Positions 7,549 to 14,015 of a stretch of DNA of 14,015 nt are shown one piece after another. Under the pieces are notes generated by a model that searched no databases, was not told where the DNA came from, and saw only the letters and a program-made list of their open reading frames with translations. Where the stretch lies: assembly GCF_014672695.1 (NCBI RefSeq), contig NZ_CP053923.1:849592-863606 (forward strand), in the 5' to 3' direction. Positions within the stretch are counted from its first letter, which is position 1. The number at the start of each line of letters is the position of its first letter. Made by a program: the position numbers and the translations under genes. The DNA comes from Defluviicoccus vanus (lineage in GTDB: Bacteria > Pseudomonadota > Alphaproteobacteria > Rhodospirillales > Defluviicoccaceae).

Positions 7549-8019
7549 TTAATGGTCGTCGGTGGTCAATTGGCAGGCATTCTCGGCCCCGCCTGCCGGC
7601 ATCGGCATCGTCGCGTCGGCCTTGCCACCGCGGCTGGCGCATCCCTCCCGGCCCGGCGACATCGCCGTCGCCAGACCGATCCAGCCCTCGATGATCTCCG
7701 GCTCCCAGCCCACCTGCCGCTTGCCCATCGCCTCCAGCAGCGGTCGGCGGATCAGTGCCGGATCGGCGATCAGCAGCGCCATCGCCGTCTCAGCGCTCAG
7801 CGTGTCCGGGACAATCTCGCCGCTCTTGACCCGGACGGCAGAGCGATTGAACCACGCTGCCACCGGGCAATCGCCGAAAAAGCCGCGCAGCGTCGCTTCA
7901 GTCCACGGTTCGGACAGCAGGTCACGCACGATCACCTCGTGCCCGGCGGACTGCAGCACCTGCATCTGCCGGGCATTTCCCTTACATCCCGGCTTCGCAT
8001 AAAAGATCACTTGTGCCAT
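7549..8019 (-). CDS. Nitrogenase-associated protein (ArsC/Spx-like thioredoxin fold)
   Basis: A 156-residue protein opening MAQVIFYAKPGCKGNARQ, where Cys12 occupies the ArsC catalytic-cysteine position. The body carries LLSEPWTEATLRGFFGD, the PVAAWFN segment, VKSGEIVPDTLSAETAMALL and DPALIRRPLLEAMGKRQVGW. This is the pattern of the 'nitrogenase-associated protein' branch of the ArsC family, found in or near nif regions of diazotrophs. The LIRRP segment is the ArsC-type arginine region. The C-terminal tail (about 35 residues) is Gly/Ala-rich with two cysteines. The start is the ATG at 8019, with GGGGAGG upstream. An in-frame ATG at 8040 overlaps the flippase stop as TGATG and would add seven residues. 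It lies directly downstream of the flippase on the same strand. The biochemical role is not established; arsenate reduction is unlikely given the branch. Confidence 0.87.
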   Translation of the reverse strand: MAQVIFYAKPGCKGNARQMQVLQSAGHEVIVRDLLSEPWTEATLRGFFGDCPVAAWFNRSAVRVKSGEIVPDTLSAETAMALLIADPALIRRPLLEAMGKRQVGWEPEIIEGWIGLATAMSPGREGCASRGGKADATMPMPAGGAENACQLTTDDH

Positions 8020-8039
8020 GTGGCCTCGCCTCCCCTGCA

Positions 8040-9332
8040 TCAAGCTGAAGCAGCACCGGCAGCTTTAGCTGCTGGCACGTTACCATCGGCATGGCGATAG
8101 CGTAACCACAACAGCGCCACCCATATACCCGCACTCAGCACACCCTGCGAGACGCACATGCCCCAGGTTGCGCCGTCCAGGCCGAAATTGAGTATCAGCG
8201 GCACGCCCACCACGAAGGTAGCGACGGCAGCCACCATAACGGCGTAAAAGCGGAGGTCAGAACGTTGATGCACCGTCAGCATGATGCTGGCTGGCTGCCC
8301 CATACCGATGAACAGCGGGATGAGGGCCATCTTCTGCAGCACCGGCCCAGCCGCGGCCAGCTTCTCACCGAAGGTCCACAGAACAATCGTTGGGCCAAAA
8401 AAGAAGGCGATCGCCGCATAAACCGAGGAAATGCCCAACATGCCGAGAAACAGTTTGCGCGTGTAGGCGACACGTGCCGCAATACTCATGTTATCAATGC
8501 GCTTGGCGATCATCGGCACAAACATCAGGCTGAGCCCGATCGCAACCTGGGTAAACGGCGCAACCAGTGAGTCTACTGCCTTCAGGTAACCGGTTTCCTG
8601 CGTCGACAGCAGCGAACCACAAAGCAGGAAGTAACCCTGATAATAGGCGATGGTTGCGGGCATGGCGAGCAGGATCCAGCGGCCATACGACCAATGATCG
8701 TGCGAAAACCTCCGCTTCTCGTCCGCATCAGGGAGGCGAACTTGACGCCCCAGCCGGATGGCCTGAACACCGCATACGATGAAGCTGCTCGCGCAAAGCA
8801 CAAAGTACATGCCGACAATGGTGACCTCGCCGACCTGCTTGTACAGCCAAAGGCCACCGACGCTGACAACCACGTAAGCCAAGGATTGGACGCAGGCACT
8901 GTAGGGCTGATGGTCCACATAGAATTGCCGACGCATCATGTATTGGAAGGTTATGACATTGGCAAAAATCAAGCTGACGACGACGGTGCGCGTATGCACC
9001 AGATCGATCGTTCCCATCTGCCAGAGAACGAATGAACCGAGGCCTAGCAGGGCACTGATCCCGCCGATCCACAGCAACTGCAGCATGACGACGAAGCCAA
9101 GGTAGCCGCCACGCTCCTGGGCTGACCGGCGTGAGCCGAACACCGACATGGGCTCGAGCACCGCGCCGCCCTGCAGCGAACGCAGGGTCATCACCAGCAC
9201 GCTGGTCATGGCGAAGATGCCGAGACCCTCGGCGCCGATCAAGCGGCCGACAAACACACTGCAGAGAAAATTGATCGCCGCCGACGCTCCCTGATCGGCG
9301 ATGCTGGCCATTGATCGCCCCCATGCCCGCAA
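8040..9332 (-). CDS. Polysaccharide (lipid-linked oligosaccharide) flippase, Wzx/MATE-superfamily type
   Basis: A highly hydrophobic protein of about 430 residues with roughly 12 membrane segments. It starts with the family-like ASIADQGASAAINFLCSVFVGRLIGAEGLGIFAMTS, typical of O-antigen/exopolysaccharide flippases of the MOP exporter superfamily, which move undecaprenyl- or lipid-linked glycans across the inner membrane. The substrate cannot be read from the sequence. No glycosyltransferase or polymerase gene lies next to it, which is unusual because such flippases usually sit in glycan clusters. The start is uncertain: TTG at 9332 (used here, adding basic residues before the first helix), ATG at 9311, or an upstream ATG at 9417 if a 1-base frameshift lies in the G5 run (9318-9322). 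The stop codon is 20 bp before the start of the nitrogenase-associated gene, so the two are probably co-transcribed. Confidence 0.88.
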   Translation of the reverse strand: MRAWGRSMASIADQGASAAINFLCSVFVGRLIGAEGLGIFAMTSVLVMTLRSLQGGAVLEPMSVFGSRRSAQERGGYLGFVVMLQLLWIGGISALLGLGSFVLWQMGTIDLVHTRTVVVSLIFANVITFQYMMRRQFYVDHQPYSACVQSLAYVVVSVGGLWLYKQVGEVTIVGMYFVLCASSFIVCGVQAIRLGRQVRLPDADEKRRFSHDHWSYGRWILLAMPATIAYYQGYFLLCGSLLSTQETGYLKAVDSLVAPFTQVAIGLSLMFVPMIAKRIDNMSIAARVAYTRKLFLGMLGISSVYAAIAFFFGPTIVLWTFGEKLAAAGPVLQKMALIPLFIGMGQPASIMLTVHQRSDLRFYAVMVAAVATFVVGVPLILNFGLDGATWGMCVSQGVLSAGIWVALLWLRYRHADGNVPAAKAAGAASA

Positions 9333-9513
9333 TCCGCTTCCAGGCCGGTGGCCGTGCGGTCACCGGACTTGCCGACGGGATGGCGGGGTTCGTGGTCATC
9401 TGCGTTGTTTCGTTCATCGCTTGCAGCGGGCTACCTTGAAAGTGTACACGTAACTCTTCGTTCCGCCCCGGGGGCCTCGTGCGCCAAAACACCATGGGGG
9501 CTGCGGCAGGGTA

Positions 9514-9532
9514 TGACCGAAACCATCGGTCA
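9514..9532. repeat. Operator-like inverted repeat
   Basis: TGACCGA AACCA TCGGTCA is a perfect 7-bp inverted repeat with a 5-bp spacer, about 180-200 bp upstream of the flippase start and outside any gene. Its size and symmetry fit the binding site of a dimeric regulator, but no matching regulator gene is in the window. Confidence 0.4.
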
Positions 9533-9648
9533 GCGACGTTACGCACATGCAAAATCGAGGTGCATTTTCCTGACTGCCTGCGCCTTACAAAGTTTAGAGG
9601 CATCCTAATCGAACTGCCGCACTGCGCAATGCGTCACAAATCTCTCTC

Positions 9649-9660
9649 CCCGGCGCCGGG
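9649..9660. repeat. 12-bp perfect GC palindrome
   Basis: CCCGGCGCCGGG is self-complementary over all 12 bases. It sits in a moderate-GC non-coding stretch, two bases before a 13-bp tandem duplication. Palindromes of this kind occur by chance in GC-rich DNA, so its meaning rests on the neighbouring repeat. Confidence 0.35.
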
Positions 9661-9662
9661 TT

Positions 9663-9688
9663 GGGTAACGACGCCGGGTAACGATGCC
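9663..9688. repeat. Two tandem 13-bp direct repeats
   Basis: GGGTAACGACGCC is followed immediately by GGGTAACGATGCC, differing at one base. The 13-bp period is not one helical turn. The pair may be a duplicated protein-binding half-site or a small slippage duplication. It lies in the non-coding region upstream of the flippase. Confidence 0.6.
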
Positions 9689-9911
9689 CTCCAGCCACGC
9701 TACTCTTTTGTGTTACCTAGATTATTCACGCGATCAGTAAATCTTGCGCGGCAAAGCGGCAGCAATAGCTAGCATCGTGACATCGAAATTTCATTCGTGC
9801 AGTGCGGCAAAAACGCCCTCGCAATCGCGCGTAGCGCACGTTCCACCAGACAGCAAACAACCGCGCAGCGACGGCTCGCCACTCCGGCCATATCCGTAGC
9901 GAAAAGTGTTG

Positions 9912-10913
9912 CTAGCGATCACCAGGCAGTGGACGGAACGCGACCTTGGGTTTGCCCACCAATTCAGCACAGGCGCGCAAGCGGTCAACGCCACGATCGT
10001 AAATCCATTCGTCGCCGTGTTCGTCGCAATAGGCGTTGACCGCCTCGGGCGCGGTTACGCTGTTGAAATCGTGCCCGATCAAACGCTGCACATTCCCCAG
10101 CACCCGTCCGGTGAGGCTTCGCGAGGGTACCGGTGCACTACCCGGGGTAGCTGCCACCGCCTCGTCGCGCGATAAAGCGGCGGCGTCCGCACGCAAGCGA
10201 GCCAGCATCTGTTCGTCGACACGCCCGTCGGCCTTGAGCCCACCCCTCTTTTCGTAGGCCTTGACCGCCGCCTGCGTCTGCGGACCCAACCGGCCATCCA
10301 GGACCCCGATCGGGTAACCCAGGGCCGCGAGCAGCTCCTGCGCCTCGGCAACGCGGGCATTGCCCCGCGGTGCACCAGCGCGCAGTTGGCCATCCGGCGC
10401 CTTGGCGACGGAAGCAGTCGACTTGGTGGTCGAAGGTCGGGCGATTGGCGGCTTGATCGCTCCCAGGCTCGTCTTGGCTGTGGCGGTCGGCGTCGCATCG
10501 GCGGTCATGAGGCCTGCAGGTCGCGGGCGCGGCCGCATCATGGGAGCCACCACCGGCGGCGGTGCCGCGGTCTGGCCCGCCGGTGCGGCGGCGGCGTCAC
10601 CTGCGGTGCCCAGGGTGGCATCTGTTGCCGCGCGGCGCGGGTTCGACGCATCCTGCTCGCCAACGGTCGCTCGCAGCGATGCACGCAAACCCGGCGACAG
10701 TTCGGCCAGAGTCGGTTCGCTTGCATCTGCCGGTGCCGCGGCCGCTGTCGCCGGCACCATCTCGGTGTCAGCCTTTCCGGTTAGACTTGGTGGCAGCGCC
10801 TGCGGCCGGCTGTCAGTAGAAATCGATGCCGGATCCAGCACTTCCCACACCAGGGAGCCGAGGGTGACGATCCCCCAAAACATCGTAAGGATCAGGATCG
10901 CGAGCCGCCCCAT
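9912..10913 (-). CDS. Membrane-anchored peptidoglycan-binding-domain protein
   Basis: A 333-residue protein. Residues 4-24 form one N-terminal membrane segment (LAILILTMFWGIVTLGSLVW), likely an uncleaved anchor leaving the rest in the periplasm. Residues about 28-187 are a low-complexity Pro/Ala/Thr linker. Residues about 188-241 are a PG_binding_1 domain (VAEAQELLAALGYPIGVLDG ... GPQTQAAVKAYEKRGGLKADG), a three-helix fold that binds peptidoglycan. The last 70 or so residues hold a compact segment I do not recognise, LIGHDFNSV ... VNAYCDEHGDEWIYDRGVDRLRACAEL, with two cysteines. No hydrolase or transpeptidase catalytic motif is visible, so a scaffold or cell-wall sensor role is more likely than an enzyme. 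The ATG at 10913 has no strong Shine-Dalgarno but begins the membrane segment properly. It has its own promoter candidate and is flanked by non-coding gaps, so it is probably monocistronic. Confidence 0.85.
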   Translation of the reverse strand: MGRLAILILTMFWGIVTLGSLVWEVLDPASISTDSRPQALPPSLTGKADTEMVPATAAAAPADASEPTLAELSPGLRASLRATVGEQDASNPRRAATDATLGTAGDAAAAPAGQTAAPPPVVAPMMRPRPRPAGLMTADATPTATAKTSLGAIKPPIARPSTTKSTASVAKAPDGQLRAGAPRGNARVAEAQELLAALGYPIGVLDGRLGPQTQAAVKAYEKRGGLKADGRVDEQMLARLRADAAALSRDEAVAATPGSAPVPSRSLTGRVLGNVQRLIGHDFNSVTAPEAVNAYCDEHGDEWIYDRGVDRLRACAELVGKPKVAFRPLPGDR

Positions 10914-10952
10914 TGTGGCGCTACCATTCCATTGTGACTAGAGATTGTAATG

Positions 10953-10982
10953 ATGATCGTGGTGCTTCACCGCGCTTGTCAA
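10953..10982 (-). promoter_or_regulatory. Candidate sigma-70 promoter of the peptidoglycan-binding gene
   Basis: On the minus strand a perfect -35 box TTGACA (10982-10977) is followed after 18 bp by GATCAT (10958-10953), which matches the -10 consensus at four of six positions. The predicted transcription start near 10946 leaves about 33 nt of leader before the ATG. A better -10-like TACAAT lies at 10949-10944, but its spacing from TTGACA is too long. Confidence 0.45.
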
Positions 10983-11071
10983 CTGCGGACGCACCCGTAC
11001 ACACCAAATAGCCGACATCGCGTATCGACAGCTTGCGCATAGAAATTTCGCGTCGCAGCGCTGCAGCAGCG

Positions 11072-11089
11072 CCGCCGGATTGCCGGCGG
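11072..11089. repeat. Second hairpin downstream of the DUF4340 gene
   Basis: CCGCCGG ATTG CCGGCGG is a perfect 7-bp stem with a 4-nt loop, a few bases past the terminator on the minus strand. It has no T-run. It may back up termination or block 3' exonuclease trimming. The remaining gap up to 10983 shows nothing else. Confidence 0.4.
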
Positions 11090-11093
11090 TCAG

Positions 11094-11113
11094 GAAAAGC
11101 GGGCGTGCCCGCT
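11094..11113 (-). terminator. Rho-independent terminator of the GldG-like/DUF4340 operon
   Basis: On the minus strand AGCGGG CACG CCCGCT (6-bp stem, 4-nt loop) is followed directly by TTT and CC, giving a T4 tail that starts at the last stem base. The first stem base is the last base of the DUF4340 stop codon TGA, so the terminator begins as the gene ends. This marks the operon end. Confidence 0.7.
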
Positions 11114-12147
11114 CATGACCCCGATCCGGCGTCGGTCAGTTCGTCAAGACTACGCAGCAGCGGCGCAACCTTCCATGTGTACACGTTATAGGCGTAGCCA
11201 CGCGTACTCCTGTTGAGATCTTCCGCCTTTGCGACCGTTGCCGCCGTGGCACCGGGCACCGCCGCTGCCGACAGCCTGATCCAGTCCTTGCCGTCGTGCT
11301 GCACCAGTTCGACGTCCACAATCAGGCCATCAAAGGTGCGAAAGCGGGCGTGCGAGCTGCTGGCGGCGGGAAAATCGATTTGATTCGCCATCACCAAGTC
11401 CTGCAGCTGCAGTTGGGTGAGGGCAATCGCCATCCCGTCCAGGGCGTCTTCGCTCTTCAGGTGGCGATTGCGGGGCAACTCGCGCAACGCAAAATGCGGC
11501 GCCGCGGCGTCGGCCTTTACTGCCGTCAGCGTCTTTCCGTCGGGCCGTGTCACCTTCACTTCCGCCAATTGGTCGGCAGGCAGATCGATCACCGTCTGGT
11601 CGATCCAGGTGGCCACGGCCGGCTCCGCACTCAGCGCGCCCTCGGCAAGCCAGGCCCGCGGCTCGCCGGGAATCCGCACGAAATGGGTGTCGGTCGTGGC
11701 ACCGGTCGTTGGCGTCTCGCCGAGCAGGAGCTTCGCCAGAGGTTGCCCTTGGGCATCGGTGACGGTGACCGCGGTCGAACCCGCATTGGCACCCACGTCC
11801 TCGACGCCGATGCTGGCATAGCGTTCCGGATTATCGGTCTTCGCTTCTAGTCGTCGCAGCTGCGCCAGCTCCACCACCAGCTGTTTGATCTTCTCCTTCG
11901 AAGCAGGGTAGTCGCCCCGCTCGCGGATGCTCCAGGCTTGGTCACCGCGGACGATGGTGGTCGTCTCGCTGCCCTTTTGAATGCGGATCTCGTTGATCTG
12001 ATTGGCGGCACCAACCAATGCGGGGAAAAGCAGCTCGCCACTACCGGTGACGGCCGCCGTTTCCGGCTGGCGAAGGACCAGTACGGCGGCGACGCCAACC
12101 GCCGCCACCGTTGTCGCACTCAAGGCCAGGAAAGCAGGCAGTCGCAT
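11113..12147 (-). CDS. DUF4340 domain protein (ABC auxiliary cluster)
   Basis: A 344-residue protein with an N-terminal membrane segment (residues about 5-25, FLALSATTVAAVGVAAVLVL) and a large, mostly beta, exported portion. The segment INEIRIQKGSETTTIVRGDQAWSIRERGDYPASKEKIKQL and the following LRRLEAKTDNPERYASIGVED are typical of DUF4340, where repeated beta modules read short residue runs of the I..I.I..G type. The molecular function is unknown. DUF4340 genes usually follow ABC ATPase, permease and GldG-type genes, and that is the arrangement here: it starts 18 bp after the GldG-like stop, with GGAGGGG about 9 nt ahead of the ATG and AAGGA even closer. It is the last gene of the operon, as the terminator overlaps its stop codon. 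Confidence 0.86.
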   Translation of the reverse strand: MRLPAFLALSATTVAAVGVAAVLVLRQPETAAVTGSGELLFPALVGAANQINEIRIQKGSETTTIVRGDQAWSIRERGDYPASKEKIKQLVVELAQLRRLEAKTDNPERYASIGVEDVGANAGSTAVTVTDAQGQPLAKLLLGETPTTGATTDTHFVRIPGEPRAWLAEGALSAEPAVATWIDQTVIDLPADQLAEVKVTRPDGKTLTAVKADAAAPHFALRELPRNRHLKSEDALDGMAIALTQLQLQDLVMANQIDFPAASSSHARFRTFDGLIVDVELVQHDGKDWIRLSAAAVPGATAATVAKAEDLNRSTRGYAYNVYTWKVAPLLRSLDELTDAGSGS

Positions 12148-12165
12148 TTCCTTTATCCCCTCCGC

Positions 12166-14015
12166 TTACGCCGGTCGTTGGACGGCATGTCGCCGGCGCA
12201 GGCGCCGCACGATCATGACAATGATCGCCACCACAACCATCACCATCGGGATGGCGGCGATGTTGATGATCTTTGCCCAGTTCTCCACCTGCTCGATATC
12301 CTGGCGCAGTGCCAGTTGGACATCGCGGAGTTGCTTGCGCACGGCAATAAACTGACTGCGGAAGCGATCCATGGCGGTCTGGTCGTCGTCCGTCAGCAGC
12401 GTCTGACCCTGCTCCCCCTGGCGCTTCTGGATGCTGTCGATCCGGATCTGCAGTTGCTTCAACTGTTCCTGCAGCGCCTGCTCCTTGGAGCGATAAAGCT
12501 GCTCGGCTTCCACCTGCAGGTTCTCGACCAGGGTGAACGGCCGATAGGACGAACCGCGCCCTCGCAGCCCCGCCAGGGACGCACTGCCGCTCAGATTCTC
12601 CAGCGCGTTGATGACGAAGTCGGCATTGTTGGCAATGGGCTGGACCACCTGCTCGCCGAAGAAATTGCTCTGGTTGAGCCACATGCGGTCGTAGATGAAA
12701 TCCACGTCGGCAACGACCATGACATTGATCGGTTGCTTGTCGCTGCCATTGCCGGCCCCACCGTCACCGGCAAACGCTGCCCGAGCAGGACCGCTGATAC
12801 GCGCGGCAAGCATCAGCGGCTGGCCTTCCGGCTTGAACTCGCGAAGGATGCCAACCACGTCCGGGCCGAACTGCACCTTCGAGGCATCAATCGGTGCCGA
12901 CCGCGGGCCGGTGGAGATGAGCGGGGTGACCGTCGTCGTCGCGTCAGGGAGGCGCTCGAGAATGCCGGCGGTGGCAAAGTTGAGGCGCTCGACGCTGGCC
13001 ATCACCGGGTCGCTGGTGTCCACATCTGTCTTCGGCAGCGACAGCCAGGCAACGTAGTCGGCAATCGTTCCGCCGGTGGAAACGCGGCGCGCCGCGTCGA
13101 GGTCACCCGCGACCTTGTTGTTGAGTAGTTGCAGCCCCCAGGCCGCGAGCAGGCTGTTGACCGCCTCCGGAGGGGCGGGTTCAACCAGTGGCGGTGCATG
13201 CGGCGGCAGCGCCTCCGGCACCGGGTCCACCAGCACCAGGGCCGGCTTGCCAGCGGCAACGAAGCTATCGACCGCCTTCAACGCGCTCTCGGTCAGGCCG
13301 CCCAGGTGGACAACGAACAGCGCCGTTACGTCCGCCGGCACCTCCGCGCTGTCGGGCGGCAGTTCGCGAACGGTGAAAAACTGGCCAAGCTCGCTCAGCA
13401 GCGTCAACTGTTGCGGCTCGCGCGGGCTACCGGGGCGGCCGCCGGACGAAGGGGGAAGCGCCGAAATGACGCCCACGACCGGCTTATGCGTCTCCGCCAG
13501 GCCGAGAATCAGCTTCGTCAGGTCGTATTCGAGGAAGCGCTCCCGCTCGAGACCGAAAAAACCAATCTTGTCGGCGCCGTCGGTGGAATTGCTGGCGGCG
13601 AGACCGAAGTACCCCTGGTCACCCGCCTGGGTGATCGGCACACCTTGCATGCCATCGGCGACGGCACGGTCCTCGGCGTCGGAGAAGGGCTCGGGATCGA
13701 GGACGGTCAGATTCAACTTGCCGTTGGCCAGTTCGACGTAGCGCTCGAGCAGCGCCTTCACCCGGGCAAAGTAAGCCGCATACTGGGGCACGCTGTCGCC
13801 GAGCGAGCGGGAGAAGTAGAGGCGAATGTCGATCGGCTCGTCGAGGTTCGCTAGCGTATGGCGCGTGCCCTCGGCCAGCGTGAAGAGGTGGTTTTGCGTC
13901 AAATCGATCTGATCGCCCCTGAGGCCACGATCAGCAATCACGTTAACGGCGACAAACAACACGGCGGCGACGCCGAGTCCCACCACGCCAAGCCGCGAGC
14001 CTTCGCGGCGGCGCA
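12166..14015 (-). CDS. GldG-type ABC-transporter auxiliary protein (5' end outside window)
   Basis: There are 615 residues in view, and the frame is open to the right edge. A GTG at 13986 could serve as a start, but the residues just before it (RRREGSRLG) are a basic stretch in front of the membrane helix VVGLGVAAVLFVAVNVIA, so the true start is probably outside. After that helix comes a periplasmic-type region (LTQNHLFTLAEGTRHTLANL ... IDIRLYFSRSLG ... YFARVKALLERY), matching the ABC_transp_aux/GldG family; next are the segment VGVISALPP and a domain with VVADVDFIYDRMWL. A charged, probably coiled-coil segment follows (about 120 residues from the end), then a C-terminal membrane helix (IINIAAIPMVMVVVAIIVMIV) with a basic tail. 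In Bacteroidetes GldG works with GldA and GldF in gliding; in proteobacteria the role is unknown. The ATPase and permease are expected just beyond the right edge. Confidence 0.88.
   Translation of the reverse strand, partial: RRREGSRLGVVGLGVAAVLFVAVNVIADRGLRGDQIDLTQNHLFTLAEGTRHTLANLDEPIDIRLYFSRSLGDSVPQYAAYFARVKALLERYVELANGKLNLTVLDPEPFSDAEDRAVADGMQGVPITQAGDQGYFGLAASNSTDGADKIGFFGLERERFLEYDLTKLILGLAETHKPVVGVISALPPSSGGRPGSPREPQQLTLLSELGQFFTVRELPPDSAEVPADVTALFVVHLGGLTESALKAVDSFVAAGKPALVLVDPVPEALPPHAPPLVEPAPPEAVNSLLAAWGLQLLNNKVAGDLDAARRVSTGGTIADYVAWLSLPKTDVDTSDPVMASVERLNFATAGILERLPDATTTVTPLISTGPRSAPIDASKVQFGPDVVGILREFKPEGQPLMLAARISGPARAAFAGDGGAGNGSDKQPINVMVVADVDFIYDRMWLNQSNFFGEQVVQPIANNADFVINALENLSGSASLAGLRGRGSSYRPFTLVENLQVEAEQLYRSKEQALQEQLKQLQIRIDSIQKRQGEQGQTLLTDDDQTAMDRFRSQFIAVRKQLRDVQLALRQDIEQVENWAKIINIAAIPMVMVVVAIIVMIVRRLRRRHAVQRPA

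Larger units (their letters stand above)
9333..9911. other. Non-coding region with short repeats, between flippase and peptidoglycan-binding gene
   Basis: About 580 bp with a visibly lower GC content than its surroundings. Open frames here are short, lack ribosome binding sites and resemble no family. The one exception is a possible flippase N-terminus (ATG at 9417, minus strand). The region should hold the flippase promoter and the 3' end of the peptidoglycan-binding gene's transcript. I found no convincing -35/-10 pair. It contains the inverted repeat, palindrome and tandem repeat listed separately. Confidence 0.6.

Noticed and set aside
9440..9448. GTGTACAC palindrome, also seen near 11176
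   Set aside because: The second copy is inside the DUF4340 coding region, and an 8-bp palindrome recurring twice in 14 kb is weak evidence for a site.
9479..9772. 97-codon plus-strand open frame in the flippase upstream gap
   Set aside because: It has no ribosome binding site, no recognisable domain, and crosses the inverted and tandem repeats; composition does not look coding.
11938..13128. 396-codon plus-strand open frame opposite the GldG-like and DUF4340 genes
   Set aside because: It spans the junction of two well-supported minus-strand genes and has a shadow-like His/Arg/Gln-rich composition.
1..14015. A defence island, prophage, transposon or CRISPR system
   Set aside because: I looked for transposase, integrase, nuclease, methyltransferase and regularly spaced repeats on both strands and saw none; all genes fit core or accessory metabolism and envelope families.

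Overview
This is a GC-rich, gene-dense stretch of bacterial chromosome. The best guess for the host is an alphaproteobacterium, possibly of the Rhodospirillales type. The reasons are the unusual EF-G paralogue with a GPYLSGKT P-loop, the nitrogen-fixation-associated small proteins, and a membrane-anchored peptidoglycan-binding protein with a long Pro/Ala linker. This placement comes from remembered family distributions, not from a search. I saw no tRNA, rRNA, CRISPR array, insertion sequence or phage gene.

Layout, left to right. (1) Positions 1-1473, minus strand: the first 491 codons of an EF-G-like GTPase that runs off the left edge. (2) 1679-4639, minus: one long exported protein made of a START/SRPBCC lipid-binding-type domain, an internal lipoprotein-like signal, an unrecognised middle domain and a C-terminal DUF547 domain. 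A likely terminator separates it from the EF-G gene. (3) 4883-6950, plus: a potassium uptake pair, the KtrB/TrkH-type channel subunit and the KtrA/TrkA-type regulatory subunit. They are divergent from the fusion gene, with a candidate promoter in the 243-bp gap. (4) 7081-7482, plus: a small NifX/NifB-type iron-molybdenum-cofactor-binding-family protein. (5) 7549-8019, minus: an ArsC-like nitrogenase-associated protein, convergent with the NifX-like gene and directly behind (6) a polysaccharide flippase at 8040-9332, minus. (7) 9333-9911: about 580 bp with no convincing gene but several short symmetric or repeated elements. (8) 9912-10913, minus: a membrane-anchored peptidoglycan-binding-domain protein with its own promoter candidate. 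(9) 11113-14015, minus: a DUF4340 protein preceded by a GldG-type ABC-transporter auxiliary protein that continues past the right edge. This pair closes with a hairpin-plus-T-run terminator overlapping the DUF4340 stop codon.

How the genes work together. KtrB and KtrA form one K+ uptake system. The GldG-like and DUF4340 proteins are normally the non-ATPase parts of an ABC-type system whose ATPase and permease should lie just right of the window. The NifX-like and nitrogenase-associated proteins hint at a diazotrophic host, although no nitrogenase structural gene is here. The envelope theme (flippase, peptidoglycan binding, exported fusion protein, ABC auxiliary proteins) is broad and does not define one pathway.

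I found no clear new defence or mobile system. The points most worth a second look are the three-part exported fusion with a built-in second start and lipobox, the EF-G paralogue lacking the catalytic histidine, the possible frameshift at the 5' end of the flippase, and the structured intergenic region upstream of it.
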